64,000 nucleotides of DNA. It comes from Cyanoderma ruficeps. Its lineage: Eukaryota > Chordata > Aves > Passeriformes > Timaliidae. Both the position numbers and the translations under genes were made by a program. Under the pieces are notes generated by a model. It saw only the letters and a program-made list of their open reading frames with translations, was not told where the DNA came from and made no database searches. The stretch lies in the NCBI GenBank assembly GCA_008694505.1, contig VZDJ01000046.1:2939959-3003958 (forward strand), read 5' to 3'. Shown piece by piece: positions 50,500-60,500 of this stretch (within the stretch, counting starts at the first letter, position 1; each line of letters starts with the position of its first letter).

Positions 50500-53400
50500 G
50501 ATTTGAGCACCAGCAGCATTTTAATGACTAACTGGAAGATTACTTGGTTAGACCAGATCAGAACTGCAGGGACAGACAGAAAACAAACAAAAATGCCCAC
50601 ATATCCACACTCCTGCGTGCTCACCCTGCACCTTCACACAGAGAAAACCCCTCGTCTTGCCTGCCTGATGCTCACCACAGCACTGACCACATCAGATGAA
50701 GGCTCATGCCATGAGGGATATGGGGCCAGCCTGCAGACACAGCGTGGTTCAGGCACAACTGAGATGGCATTCACCAACTCTGCACCCCACACTGCACTCA
50801 GCAAAGGCAGAAAAGGTGCCAGAAAGGAATGCTGAACTGCCCTGGCCTGTGGAAAAGGGGACCTGCTCCTTGGAGGGACTCACCAAAAACACTTGGTCAC
50901 CCATTTCCCCTTGTGAAGCTTAAATAGCTAAATAAATAAAGCCTGGGGATTGAGGGTGAACATGCCAGGTTCAGTATCAGTGGGCAAACTACACCTTTTT
51001 CCCCCCGTCTGGGGAAATAATAAAAAATAAATAAGTTTAAATCCATATTCCACTTCTTATGGCTCCACACTGCATTTTCCATCTCCCCAGTGCACAGCTG
51101 ACATTCTGCATATTTCTGTGCACACTGTGCTTGGCCTGTGCTCTGTGCAAAGAGGGGAGTGGAAGGGACTGAGCCCAGCGGCCTCCTGCTACCGTCAGGC
51201 ATCAGTGAGCACCATCCCTGTCTCCCACAGCTCCTCGCTGCGGGAGCCAGGCTGGAAAGGGCTCAGCCACCCCCTGTGAAGGGCTGGCACGTGGGATCCA
51301 TGTCCCTGGCCTGTGCTGCATCTCAGGACCTAAAGAATCCAGAGATTTGCAGAGGGATGAAATGTGCTTCCTTAGGCCAGATGAACTGCACAGGTTGAAC
51401 CATAGTTGAATCTGCCTTTTTTTTTTTCTCCCGTTTTCTTTCAGATGATTCCCTCCGTCTGGAGAGCCAAGGCAGACTCCGAGCAATCACTCCCTCCTTT
51501 CTTCTACTTGTAGACAGGGTTGTGCACTCCAAAGCCAGCCTGCCTTCCCTAAGCAGTCTAATAAAAGATATCCCTTCTAACAGCAAACCCTGACTCACTT
51601 CCCTCCAGCCTCGACCAGCAGGTCTCCAACAGCAGGGCCAGATCCACCAGAACAGAAGATCCTGCCAGCCCTCGCGCTCGTTCCCACGTCCATCTGGGGA
51701 GAGCGGGGCTGGAAGCACATCACTTTCCATGCTGCAGCAGCACACCCCATCCCACGGCTCTGCCAGGGAGCCAGACACACCGTGGGAGCCAGGCCGGCAT
51801 GTTCCCAAAGGGAAAATTCACGGAGCATCCAGTCCAAGCTGCAGGCTGAAAGCACGAAGCAGCGCCATGCAGCAGGAACGTTCCGGACGGGATGGAGCCG
51901 CTCCTCTGGCCGCCACAGCCGCTGGCTTTTCACGCCGGAGTCGCTTCGTCTGGGTGGAAATCCAGACCACATCTCTCTGCCTGAGCACACTTTCCTCACA
52001 GGCTCTGACAGCCTCCAAGAAAATAAATGCATTGCCCATCAGCACACGTTGACAGGGCAGAGCTGTGGGTTTCTGGTGGAGATTAAGGACCCATGGAAAA
52101 AACTGCGGCACCAAAACCCGTTCACACGAGGAAGGTATAAAAGGTCCTTTACATCCACATCCCACCAGGCTGGCAGCCCATCCAGCCTCACGTCCTGCCT
52201 CAACAGAGGAGCTTTTACAAGCTGCAAACCCTTCCCAGGGCAAAGGCTGTGCCCAGCTGTGGAGGACTGCTCTGATCTGCAGAAACCTTGAACCCCTGTT
52301 TATAATTAATGTCAAATTCTGGAAATCAGACCATCTGACACAGGCATTGAGACACAGGTAGAGCAAAGCCACAAATGCAACTGATCTCATGCACACCTGA
52401 GGAACTGCTTCCAAGAGCTGCACTCCATGCACAAATCTTGCACGGAGCTACGTCACACTGCACATACCAGACTGGAAATAAATCCAGAAGGTGTCACAGA
52501 AAGAAATTCCCCCCATTCACTCTCACCAAAGAAGTGAAAGTAGCCTGACCCTGGAAATGCTGGGATCGCTTAAGCCCTGCACAAACCCCAAGCCTCTGAA
52601 TCCCAAGCGAGCCCCGTGTCTTTGGTTCATGCACCAGCAAAACATACAAGACTCTTCCCAGAACCAGGAGCGGGTCCACTCCCAAAAACTAATGGATTAC
52701 AATACAGGAATTGAAGAGAAGGATAAAAGCGGCAGCAGAGGGAGAAGCCTCTCTCCGAGCTGCGTCAGGGCCGGCGAGAGCTTGGCCACCGTGCACGACC
52801 TGCCCAGCTGGTCCGCGGCTCCCACCTCTGCTCCGCTCCTCCCCGCGGAGGGCAGAGGTTTGGTGCGGGCAGCACAAATCCTTCCTGAGCATCATCCCGA
52901 CTCGTGGCACAGCCCCACGGCAGCCGCTCGCTCCGTCCAGGTGGGAATCCAGCTTTCCCAGCTCCGCCGGCCGCTCGCACCACGCGGGGACGGGCTTCGG
53001 GTCCGTGCCCGCCGCGGAGCCTCGCTCCCCGCGCTCATCCCATCCTCACCGCTCCGGACACGCGGTGCAGGGAGAGCTCTGCAGGAGAGTGAGGGATGGC
53101 CAAGCACCCCCGCACCTCCCTGGATGCTTTCCAGGGACCGGGCACCCAAATGACCACATCCAGAAACCTCTGGTTCCAGACGCTAATGCATCCCAAAACG
53201 GATATTGGAGTGTAATCCCGGCGCTCGCTGCCAGCAGCTGCAGCTCGGACAGGCACCCCAGCAACAGCTTGGGGAGAACAGCGACCCAAGAGCACAAGGC
53301 GGGGGTGTGCGGGGAGCTCCGGGGAAGGCCAGTCCTTCGATCCGCTCCGCACCCGCGGACACGGCAACCCGCGTCCTCCTCCTGGGGAGCACACCTGGGG

Positions 53401-53618
53401 ACCCCCCGCTTCCCCCCCACGGCTCCCCAAACACAGCCGCAGGGACAAGCTCCCACTTGCAAGACTAGAAAGGAAGGAAGAAAAAGCCGCGGAAGCCAGA
53501 CTCGGCTGCAAAACTCTCGGTCACCACTGCAAGACAGTAAAATAATTACAAGAACGAAACTATTCGCGGAGGCAAGGACCCAGCACCCGCGGAAAGGGGG
53601 GATTGAGGACGGACTTAC

Positions 53619-53720
53619 CGAGGTCACCGGCGGAGGGACATGCGCTGCCACCCGGGGCTGGTGTCACCACGGTGGGTCCCAGCGCCTGGCGCGGCTCCGA
53701 ACAGCTCAGCCCGGCTCGGC
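53619..53720 (-). other. MAP3K3-like: Probable non-coding exon 1 of MAP3K3-like (5' end approximate)
   Basis: On the minus strand an exon-like segment ends CTCG at 53,619 and is followed by a perfect gtaagt donor at 53,618-53,613. It lies in the CpG island, about 21.7 kb upstream of the start-codon exon. It holds a short uORF (ATG TCC CTC CGC CGG TGA). The reading frame that would enter exon 2 or exon 3 has no usable ATG, so the exon is taken as 5' UTR. The upstream limit of 53,720 is only a guess placed 70-80 bases downstream of a CCAAT box. Linking it to exon 2 is inference from orientation, the CpG island and the lack of another promoter candidate. Confidence 0.6.
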
Positions 53721-53830
53721 TCCGCTCGGCTGGAGCTCGGCCGGGGCGGCGCACAAAAGCGGGAGGAAGCGGTGACGCGCGGAGCCGCCGCGGCCAATGG
53801 GACGGGGATGGGGACGGGGGCGGACCGGCC
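53720..53830 (-). promoter_or_regulatory. Probable CpG-island promoter of MAP3K3-like
   Basis: Just upstream of exon 1, for the minus strand, there is an inverted CCAAT box at 53,794-53,798 (ccaatggg on the plus strand), GC-box-like gacgggg repeats at about 53,801-53,820, and an ETS/CRE-like stretch ggaagcggtgacgcg at 53,764-53,778. No TATA box is visible, as expected for a broadly expressed CpG-island gene. The same region could also fire to the right, since CpG-island promoters are often bidirectional. Confidence 0.55.
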
Positions 53831-53916
53831 CCGCCAGACACCGACCGAGAGGGGCGACCGCGGGGCCGGGCCCTGCCCCGCCTCTGGGGGGCGACACCGG
53901 GGCGGCTGCGACCCCC

Positions 53917-54288
53917 GGGGCAGCTCCGAAACCTTTGGGCAGCTCCGAAACCTTTGGGCAGCTCCGACCTCCGCGGCGGCTCCGAAACCTCGGACGGTTC
54001 CGACCCCCGGGTCAGTTCCGAAACCCTGGGGCAGCTCCGACCCCCGGGTCAGCTCCGAAACCTTGGGGCAGCTCCGATCCCCGCGGCGGCTCCGAAACTC
54101 GGCGTGGTTCTGAGTCCAGGGGCAACTCCGACACCCACGGTGGCTCCGAGCCCCGGGGGAGCTCCGAAACCCGGCGTGGTTCTGAGTCCCGGGGCAGCTC
54201 CGAGCCCCGAGGCGGTTCCGAGCCCAGGGGCAGCTGCGGACCTCGGGTTGGTTCCGATCCATGTGCAATTCTGGCTCGCGAGTGGATT
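53917..54288. repeat. GC-rich minisatellite, period 18-19 bp, about 20 units
   Basis: A TCCGA-type core (variants TTCCGA, TCTGA, CTGCGG) recurs with its T at 53925, 53944, 53963, 53981, 53999, 54017, 54036, 54054, 54073, 54091, 54109, 54127, 54145, 54163, 54181, 54199, 54217, 54235, 54253 and about 54,270 and 54,288. The spacing is 19 or 18 in the left part and 18 from 54,073 to 54,253. The typical unit is like agctccgaaacctttggg. Because 18 is a multiple of three, both strands show long open frames with six-residue repeats (such as GSSEPR). The array sits directly upstream of the MAP3K3-like promoter. Confidence 0.9.
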
Positions 54289-54555
54289 CGCACCCCGGAT
54301 GATGCCCCGTCCCGCAGCCTCGCTCGGTCCCGGTGGTGCTTCCCTGGCCCTGCAGGTGGGATTAGCCTCGGTGAGCTCTGACCCACGGGGCAGCCCCGGG
54401 GCGGTTCCGACCCTCGGGGCAGCTCCGATCACAGGGCAGCTCGACTCCGAGGCTGACTCGCACCCCGGATGATGCCCCATCCCTCAGCCCCGCTCGGTCC
54501 AGGTGCGGTTCCCGTGCTCCCGCAGGTCGTATCAGCCCTGGTGAGACACCGTGGG
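54289..54555. repeat. Duplicated block of about 92 bp separated by more 18-bp units
   Basis: The 20 bases at 54,289-54,308 recur at 54,459-54,478, an offset of 170. The similarity continues for about 92 bp with substitutions: gcagcctcgctcggtccc against cagccccgctcggtccag, then a tgcaggtgggattag against cgcaggtcgtatcag, ending cggtgag and tggtgag. Between the two copies lie a few degenerate 18-bp units (TCCGA at 54,406 and 54,424). The whole forms a compound array attached to the promoter minisatellite. Confidence 0.8.
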
Positions 54556-54560
54556 ATCCC

Positions 54561-57500
54561 CGGCTGTGCTTTTGAGAACGATGGGATGTGACCTCTGTGC
54601 TTCAGCCGAGGTTCTCCTACCTTCTGGAAAAACGGGGCTGGATGCAAGCTGTTCTATCTAGGGCTGACACAAGAAAGGAGATGATGAGAAACAGGGGTAA
54701 AACCCTTTGATTCTGAGATGGGGCTTCATCAGCTGGAATGCTGGTGAAGATGCTGCAGCATCTGCAGGGCCCACTTTTCTCCACGTGCCTGGGATGTGAA
54801 GAAATTGCTCTGATAACTTGGTTTGGGTTTGCCTCTTTGGGGCAATTAAAGTAAAATTGAGCCATAGTTAAGACCAAAGAGGTTTAGACTGTTCTGGAGT
54901 CACAGCATGCTCTCCAGGACAGCTCAGGGCTCCCTGGGCAGCTCCCTGGGAAGGTGGAGAAGCCTCTGGGCTGTTCTAATCTACACCCACTGTCCCAAAT
55001 CTCTGTTGTGTGTCCAAATTCCTTTGGGCTCAACTCTCTGTATGGAAGGAGCCAACAATGGCATAGAAGCAAAATTACCCCAAAAAGGCCAACGAGAGGC
55101 TGAAAAACAGATGGAAGTGGGAGCTGAGTTATGTACCAGATATCCCTCAGACTGGTGGGAAAGAGAGAAAATTCATGCAGACAATGGAAAAAGTAAGTAA
55201 GAATATTTCTCTGATTATTTCCTTGTTTCCCCATTTAGTGAATGTGTTGCGGAGAGGAAGAGGAACAAAGTCAATTCAAGATTTTGGTGGGGGAGAAAAA
55301 AAAATGGGCTGGATCCTAAAACCAGCCCCATTCCCCTCAAGTTTTTAAGGAGTTACTGCTGCAAGAAAGTTTGAGCCATTGCCTATAAAGGCAATAGAAA
55401 CCCCAACCAGGGACCCCTCCTGAGAGATTCAGATCTCACATCCTCGTATACAATCGCGTGACCTATTAATAAAATCCATAGAAACCGATTCTGTATATAC
55501 CAAATAACTGCAGATGGCTCCAGCCCAAACCGCTCCGGGTTCCCTCACTCCATAAATGATTTTACTGGGGCCAGTCGTGATCCTGATGTAATTGAATAGG
55601 TTTCACTCTCTTCTCTCTCCCTCCCCCTCCCCAGAATATTTGTGCAGCTCACAGAGACACATCCAGGGGGACTGAGCTGTTGCTGGAAGGAACCTCTGAC
55701 TCCAGTTTGCCTCATCCATTCGGGAAGCGGCGTGAGTCGAGCCTAAGCCACCTGGCTTTGGGAAGGAGGGTGCTTTTCTCTGCACCTTCCCTCTAACTCT
55801 TAACAGCTTTTAATAAAATTCTGGCAACTTGGCACATTTGAAAAGTTGGCTGCTGCCCATCAGGGATGTATGTCATGAATTCCTGTGCTGCAGATGCCTT
55901 TCTGAAATAAATCACATGTGTTTACCTTGGGAACCAGGCACAGGACCCCAGGACTTGAGGTTCAAGTATTATAAGGCACTAAAGCGACAGGTTTTAATGG
56001 GAATTGATTCTGCACACACCAATTACTGCTGAAAGCCGTAATTCTCCCGAGCATCTCTTCTTTCCTGAATGTGTTTGGTGGCCCAGGAATCCTGCTAGGG
56101 GGATTTCAATTCCAGGGTGTCCCTGAACAATGTGAGGATCCTCATGTGTGTCAAGGCTGTTTCCACGATGTCAACAGCTCTCTGCTGATGGGGGTGCTGA
56201 GGACCTGCCCCGGGATTCTGCCAGCTCGAGTCGCCCTTGGAAACATTTCCAAAGCCTGGGGAAGGATGGGCAGAGGTGTGTGGCTCTGTGCAGAGTTTCA
56301 GGTGTCCTACAGATGCTGGCTGCCACTTTCTGGAGAGGAGTGGACACCTGGTGGAGAGGGCATGGTGGAGAGCAGTGGCAAACCCAAGTGCTGCAGTCAG
56401 TGTCTGTGGTGGCTTTGTAGGGTGAGATTAAACAGGCGTGGGCTGTTCTGTGTCCCCGAGGACAACAGCTGTGGCACACCTTGTACCCACAGAGCCAAAC
56501 TCTCCCTTCTTTTCCAAAACACTGTCCAAACTGCCACTAGGACACTTTCTTTGGTGCATGCTGTCCCATGCTGTCCCAGTCAGCAAGATGAAAAACACAT
56601 AAAACCTATAGATGGGTGCTCTGATTCTTAGCTGGCTGGTGCAAATAGTGGGTGGATATGAAGGCCTATTTCATTCTGATAGCATCTTCAGTGAAGAGTT
56701 TGATGGCACAAGTGGGTAATAGTGAGCTATAAGAAAAGCTGATGGTTCATCCACAGATCAAAAACTTTGCAAATCACAGCCCCAGGCTTGTTCTGTTTAT
56801 GCTTCTCCTTTAATGACGTAAGCATTAGTATTTGCTGTGGGGAGAAAAATGGGAAGATATTTGGCTTTTACCTAATTGCTACTATTTTGGGCTGTGTTAG
56901 GGTTCCTGCAGGAAGTGAACACAGGTCCCAGAGCACTGACCCAATTCTTCTGTGACTAAGTATGCTCCATCTAACCTGAAATTCTCCCATGCCTTCTGTT
57001 TGATATAATATCCTTTCTTGCTTCCTGCCCTGAACACCAGCATTAAGCTGCTGTCTGCCAGGCCTTCTCTCCCGTCAAGATGGCTGAGAATGGTGGGTGA
57101 AATCATTCCTATACTTAGTTTCTAAACTGTACAGGAGTGATGCTGTCTCGGGGTAAAGAAAAGGAACTAATTACTTACTCAGAGATTGTGAGCTGTTCCT
57201 CAGCTGAAGGCTGGAGCTGAGGATGGGCCTGGAAGAGATGTTGGCACATAAATCCAAGCCTGTGATGCTCAAACCTCTGCATGGCAGCGCCTGGGCTTGG
57301 CAGATCTGCATCAGCTGCAGCTCCTCCTCACCAAAAATTAATTGCAGGTCTGGTCTTTGCTGCAGAAAAGCAGGGAGAAAAGGAGAATTAGAGCTCTTCT
57401 ATGTCCCTCTTACTGTTAGGACCCACAGAAAAGCCACATTTATTTCACTTAAATATTTCCCACATGTTCTGAGTGAACTGGGGACTGCCTGATAGACAAA

Positions 57501-60500
57501 CCTGGCACAAACCACACGTGTCAGCATTCCGAAGGGTTTTGTGCTCCTCCTCAGAAATGCCCACGGGTATTCAGAGGTTTCCTGGGGACAAACATTTGGG
57601 GATGACATTTCATCTCTACCTCTGCTTCTGTTTTACTATCACAATGTCGTGGAGCGGTTGAGAAGAGTGAGAGTCAGGTTCAGATCTCAGTTGCTGTGGA
57701 GCCACAGACTTCCCAGCCACCTTCCTCTGGATCTCCTGTTGCATGGAATGCTCCCTGGATGATATGACCACCTGCTCTGCAGGACAGAGGCCAAAATCCG
57801 TATGAAAGCCCTCACAACCAGGCAACAGCAAGAAGTGATCTCTTGATGGGTTTTGAAACCTTTCCTCTTCCATGGCAGGAAATGTGTCTCACATAAAGTC
57901 TCCTGTCCACACAACAAATTGACCTCGTGGTTTGTAGCTTGGGTTTAGCTTTTAGGATGAGGAAGAAATCCTGGGCTCCTTCCCAGACTAAATGTATGGA
58001 ATATTTCTAGGATCCAGCACAGAAGGTAGGTGGCAGCAGCAGGCACCGTATTTTAAGAGGAAAAGGCGAGTCCTGCATTTGAAGACAAAATGCTCAGTGC
58101 CCATCCTGGAGGAGAGGAGTCAGGGCATGAAAACCCAAGAGCAGGGAGCCACTCTCCATGCACTGCTATCAAACACTTGGGAATACTGCAACACCCCCTC
58201 TTGAGGGATTGGGAAGCTGCTCCATGAGGGGGTCAGAGCAAAGAGATGCCCCCCAGCCCTCTCTGACCAGCATCTGTGTCCATCCACCTGGCTGGACACA
58301 GCTGCCTGGAGAGAGATTTCAGATCTTACAAAGGCTGAAGGCTACATGTGACACGCAGAGGAGGAAGCAGCTTGCAGCAGCCAGCAGTGTCAATCAACCA
58401 AAAAGAACAGGTTTAAACTCATATTTCTTTGAACCTGGGTGTGACTTACACTGAGATTGAGTTGTATGGATGATTTTTTTTTTCATGGTAGTCATAACAT
58501 GCACTTTCACAGCTGAACGTAAATTTCCACACTGCCTCTGTTCCATGACTCACCTCTGCCCAAACAGAGGGAAAAACATCTCCAAAAAGGACAGAGTGAA
58601 AGTGAAGAGGGTCTGATTTCTGGGTGGGTTGTTACAAGAAACGTCATTGGAGGGCATTTTTCTGTGAAGTTTTTTCACATGTGCATCGTGCTTGGAACTT
58701 ATGTCAACCCAACCAAACTGTATTTGCAAGGTGACTCTGTCACACCGGTGAAAAGTGTGAAGCTGGAAGCCCTGGAGAATAACCCTGCTTATCTGCAAAC
58801 AGGGTCAGTTTAAACTTTCTCAGGTAAGGTCAGAACTATTCCAGAATATTTATGGGTTCATCTGGCACCTGAACGTTGTGGAAAATCGCACAAGAAATAT
58901 TATCCTTGTGGCATTTGCAGCTCAGACTTGCAAGAAAGCCAAAAATCGCAATGGACATCCTGTGTTTGCATCTCAACTCTCCAGAAGCTTCAGAGAAAAC
59001 CTTGAGCCTTTTCCTTGAAAAGAACCAAGATTCTCCACCCTGCAACTGGCTTTTCTTGAGCAGAGTGTAAGGGACAAGAGAAGGGCTGAAAGAGCATGGC
59101 CCAGTATGTGTCTCCAGACTGCCCTGCTCTTTTCCCCACTGATAACAGAATTTTGTTCCTTGAGAATATGGCCCTATTTCTCCAGCCTGTCTCTTGATTT
59201 GAAAGATAACCAATCTACAGGGGTGTAGTCAAAGCCACCCATTATAATCACTGAATTTTGGCTGCCTTTTTTGCACTATTTACTGTACTCTTGCCAGGAG
59301 CTTTTCAGGAATATTTGTACTCCTACAATTGAAAGGGGATCGTGTATGAGCAGCCATCGAGCTCAAATTTCTTTGTATTTCTTCCCATTTACCCACATGG
59401 AGCTGGATTTCAGGTGACAGAAATCAAAGGAAGTATTCAGTGATTTACTGCAAGTGGGATCTCTCCCATTTGCCACAGAGTTATCTGCACGCACCAAGTG
59501 GAAACCTCCAGTTTTTCCTTTACATCTGTCACGAGGGGGAAGAAATCACTGAAACAATCAAAACCTGGCTGTTTACACGTGTTTTGTTTTATAAATGGAC
59601 TTGTATAGAAAGTTGCAGCGCTGCCGCGCAGACAGCTCGCATAAATCTCTTATCACAAAAGCCATATGTCCTCATTTCCTCATCTGCGGTGAAACACAAG
59701 CCATGGCGCTCCGATAATTAGGAAGCTGGAGGTAAAGCCCTCAGCATCCAGCAGGAGGAAAGTGGATGTGGGTGAAGGTTGCAAAACACAAAGCGGAGCA
59801 GTTTGGGTTCGAGCCGTGCCGCTCGTCCTCGCGACTTTCCATTGCGTGCACGGCGCTCGTGTGTTTGCAAACCAGTTCCTCCACGGAAGGGATACTGGGA
59901 GCACTGGGAGGGCCTGAGGGTGCCTGGTCTTCCCCACTCAGTTTGCTCTGGGCTGGCAGCCTGGTGGCTGGCCTTTGCTGGGCAGAAATCCTTCCCTCGG
60001 AAAGGACTCCAGGTCAGAGCTCAAAAGGCGGTGAACTGACCCGGTGCCATTTCAGGATCTTTGATGGGGTCTCCAGACAGGGAGAGGGGGAGAAAAGCCC
60101 CCACTGATGGTCCTGGAAAAATCCTTCTCCTTGGATGGCCAGATGGCACAGTGGGGGATTCCCTGTTCCTTGCATGGACCAAATACAGTTTCATCTGTGA
60201 AGAAGGAACAGAAGGGTCCCACAGGACCACTCAGACAGTTTTTGGCTTTTCCCTTACCAAAAACTGAAGATGACTGTACCTGTGGTCCTTGTTGGCACTG
60301 GTATACCAAACCAGTGTCACTCACCAACTTTTAACTTCCCCCACAAATTTCCATAAAGCCACTCTGAGATGGATAAAAATTAACTGAGAGTGTACAATTA
60401 CCACAGCTGCTGTTATGGCATGTCTGGGTCCTTCCAAACTTTTTTTTTTAAATTTTTTTTTTTTTTTTTGAAAAAGAGACATTTCCTAAATTTCAGCTCA

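Larger units (their letters stand above)
31954..53618 (-). other. Intron 1 of MAP3K3-like (5' UTR intron)
   Basis: 21.7 kb between the CpG-island exon and the start-codon exon. It contains CR1 tails at 35,826-35,925, 36,524-36,845, 41,486-41,645, 48,338-48,440 and 50,312-50,499, an AT repeat at 35,115-35,129 and AT-rich islands (39,880-39,950, 47,040-47,190) that could be regulatory. No nested coding gene can be supported; long open frames at 43,854-44,768 and in the CpG island look fortuitous. Confidence 0.65.
1..53720 (-). other. MAP3K3-like: Transcription unit of a MEKK2/3-family (MAP3K3-like) kinase, 5' part only
   Basis: Seven exons on the minus strand form the 5' part of a gene related to MAP3K2/MAP3K3, cytoplasmic serine/threonine kinases that phosphorylate MEK5 and other MAP2Ks. 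Exon 1 is non-coding and lies in the CpG island; exon 2 carries the start codon; exons 3-7 encode residues 2-158. Intron phases run 1, 0, 2, 0, 0, 1 from intron 2 to intron 7, and every junction preserves the reading frame. The conceptual coding sequence in the window is 475 nt. The catalytic domain and the 3' end lie left of position 1, so kinase activity cannot be judged here. Family membership is certain from the EALNSIMKDL start and the PB1 domain. The paralog is not: the start resembles MAP3K3 more, parts of the PB1 (QFPRPVK) resemble MAP3K2, and overall it is more diverged than I would expect for a bird ortholog of either. The 5' end position is approximate. Confidence 0.9.
52735..54560. 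other. CpG island
   Basis: CpG dinucleotides are frequent throughout this stretch and sparse on either side. By counting, the 60 bases from 52,981 contain 11 CpGs and the 60 bases from 52,921 contain 7, whereas typical lines elsewhere in the window have 0-1. The island covers exon 1, the promoter, part of intron 1 and an upstream GC-rich minisatellite. A weaker CpG-enriched shoulder lies at about 51,880-51,960. It is the only convincing CpG island in the window and marks the 5' end of the MAP3K3-like gene. Confidence 0.9.

Noticed and set aside
52711..53775. 354-codon plus-strand open frame across the CpG island
   Set aside because: GC-rich DNA has few stop codons. The frame runs antisense through exon 1 and the promoter, lacks recognisable domains and has a low-complexity Pro/Arg/Ser/Ala composition.
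53560..53841. N-terminal extension of the kinase from exon 1 read directly into exon 3
   Set aside because: The frame is compatible with exon 3 and open, but it has no ATG (the first candidate is GTG). Exon 2 provides the Met-Asp start expected for the family with strong splice sites.
53603..54472. 289-codon plus-strand and 214-codon minus-strand open frames with hexapeptide repeats
   Set aside because: Both are products of the 18-bp minisatellite period. The same array is open in several frames on both strands, which argues against selection for a protein.
56071..56631. 186-codon plus-strand open frame upstream of the promoter
   Set aside because: No domain is recognised, no flanking splice sites or promoter were seen, and its composition is typical of unconstrained DNA.
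59805..59825. tRNA-like ggttcgagcc box
   Set aside because: No matching A box or cloverleaf arms could be found around it.
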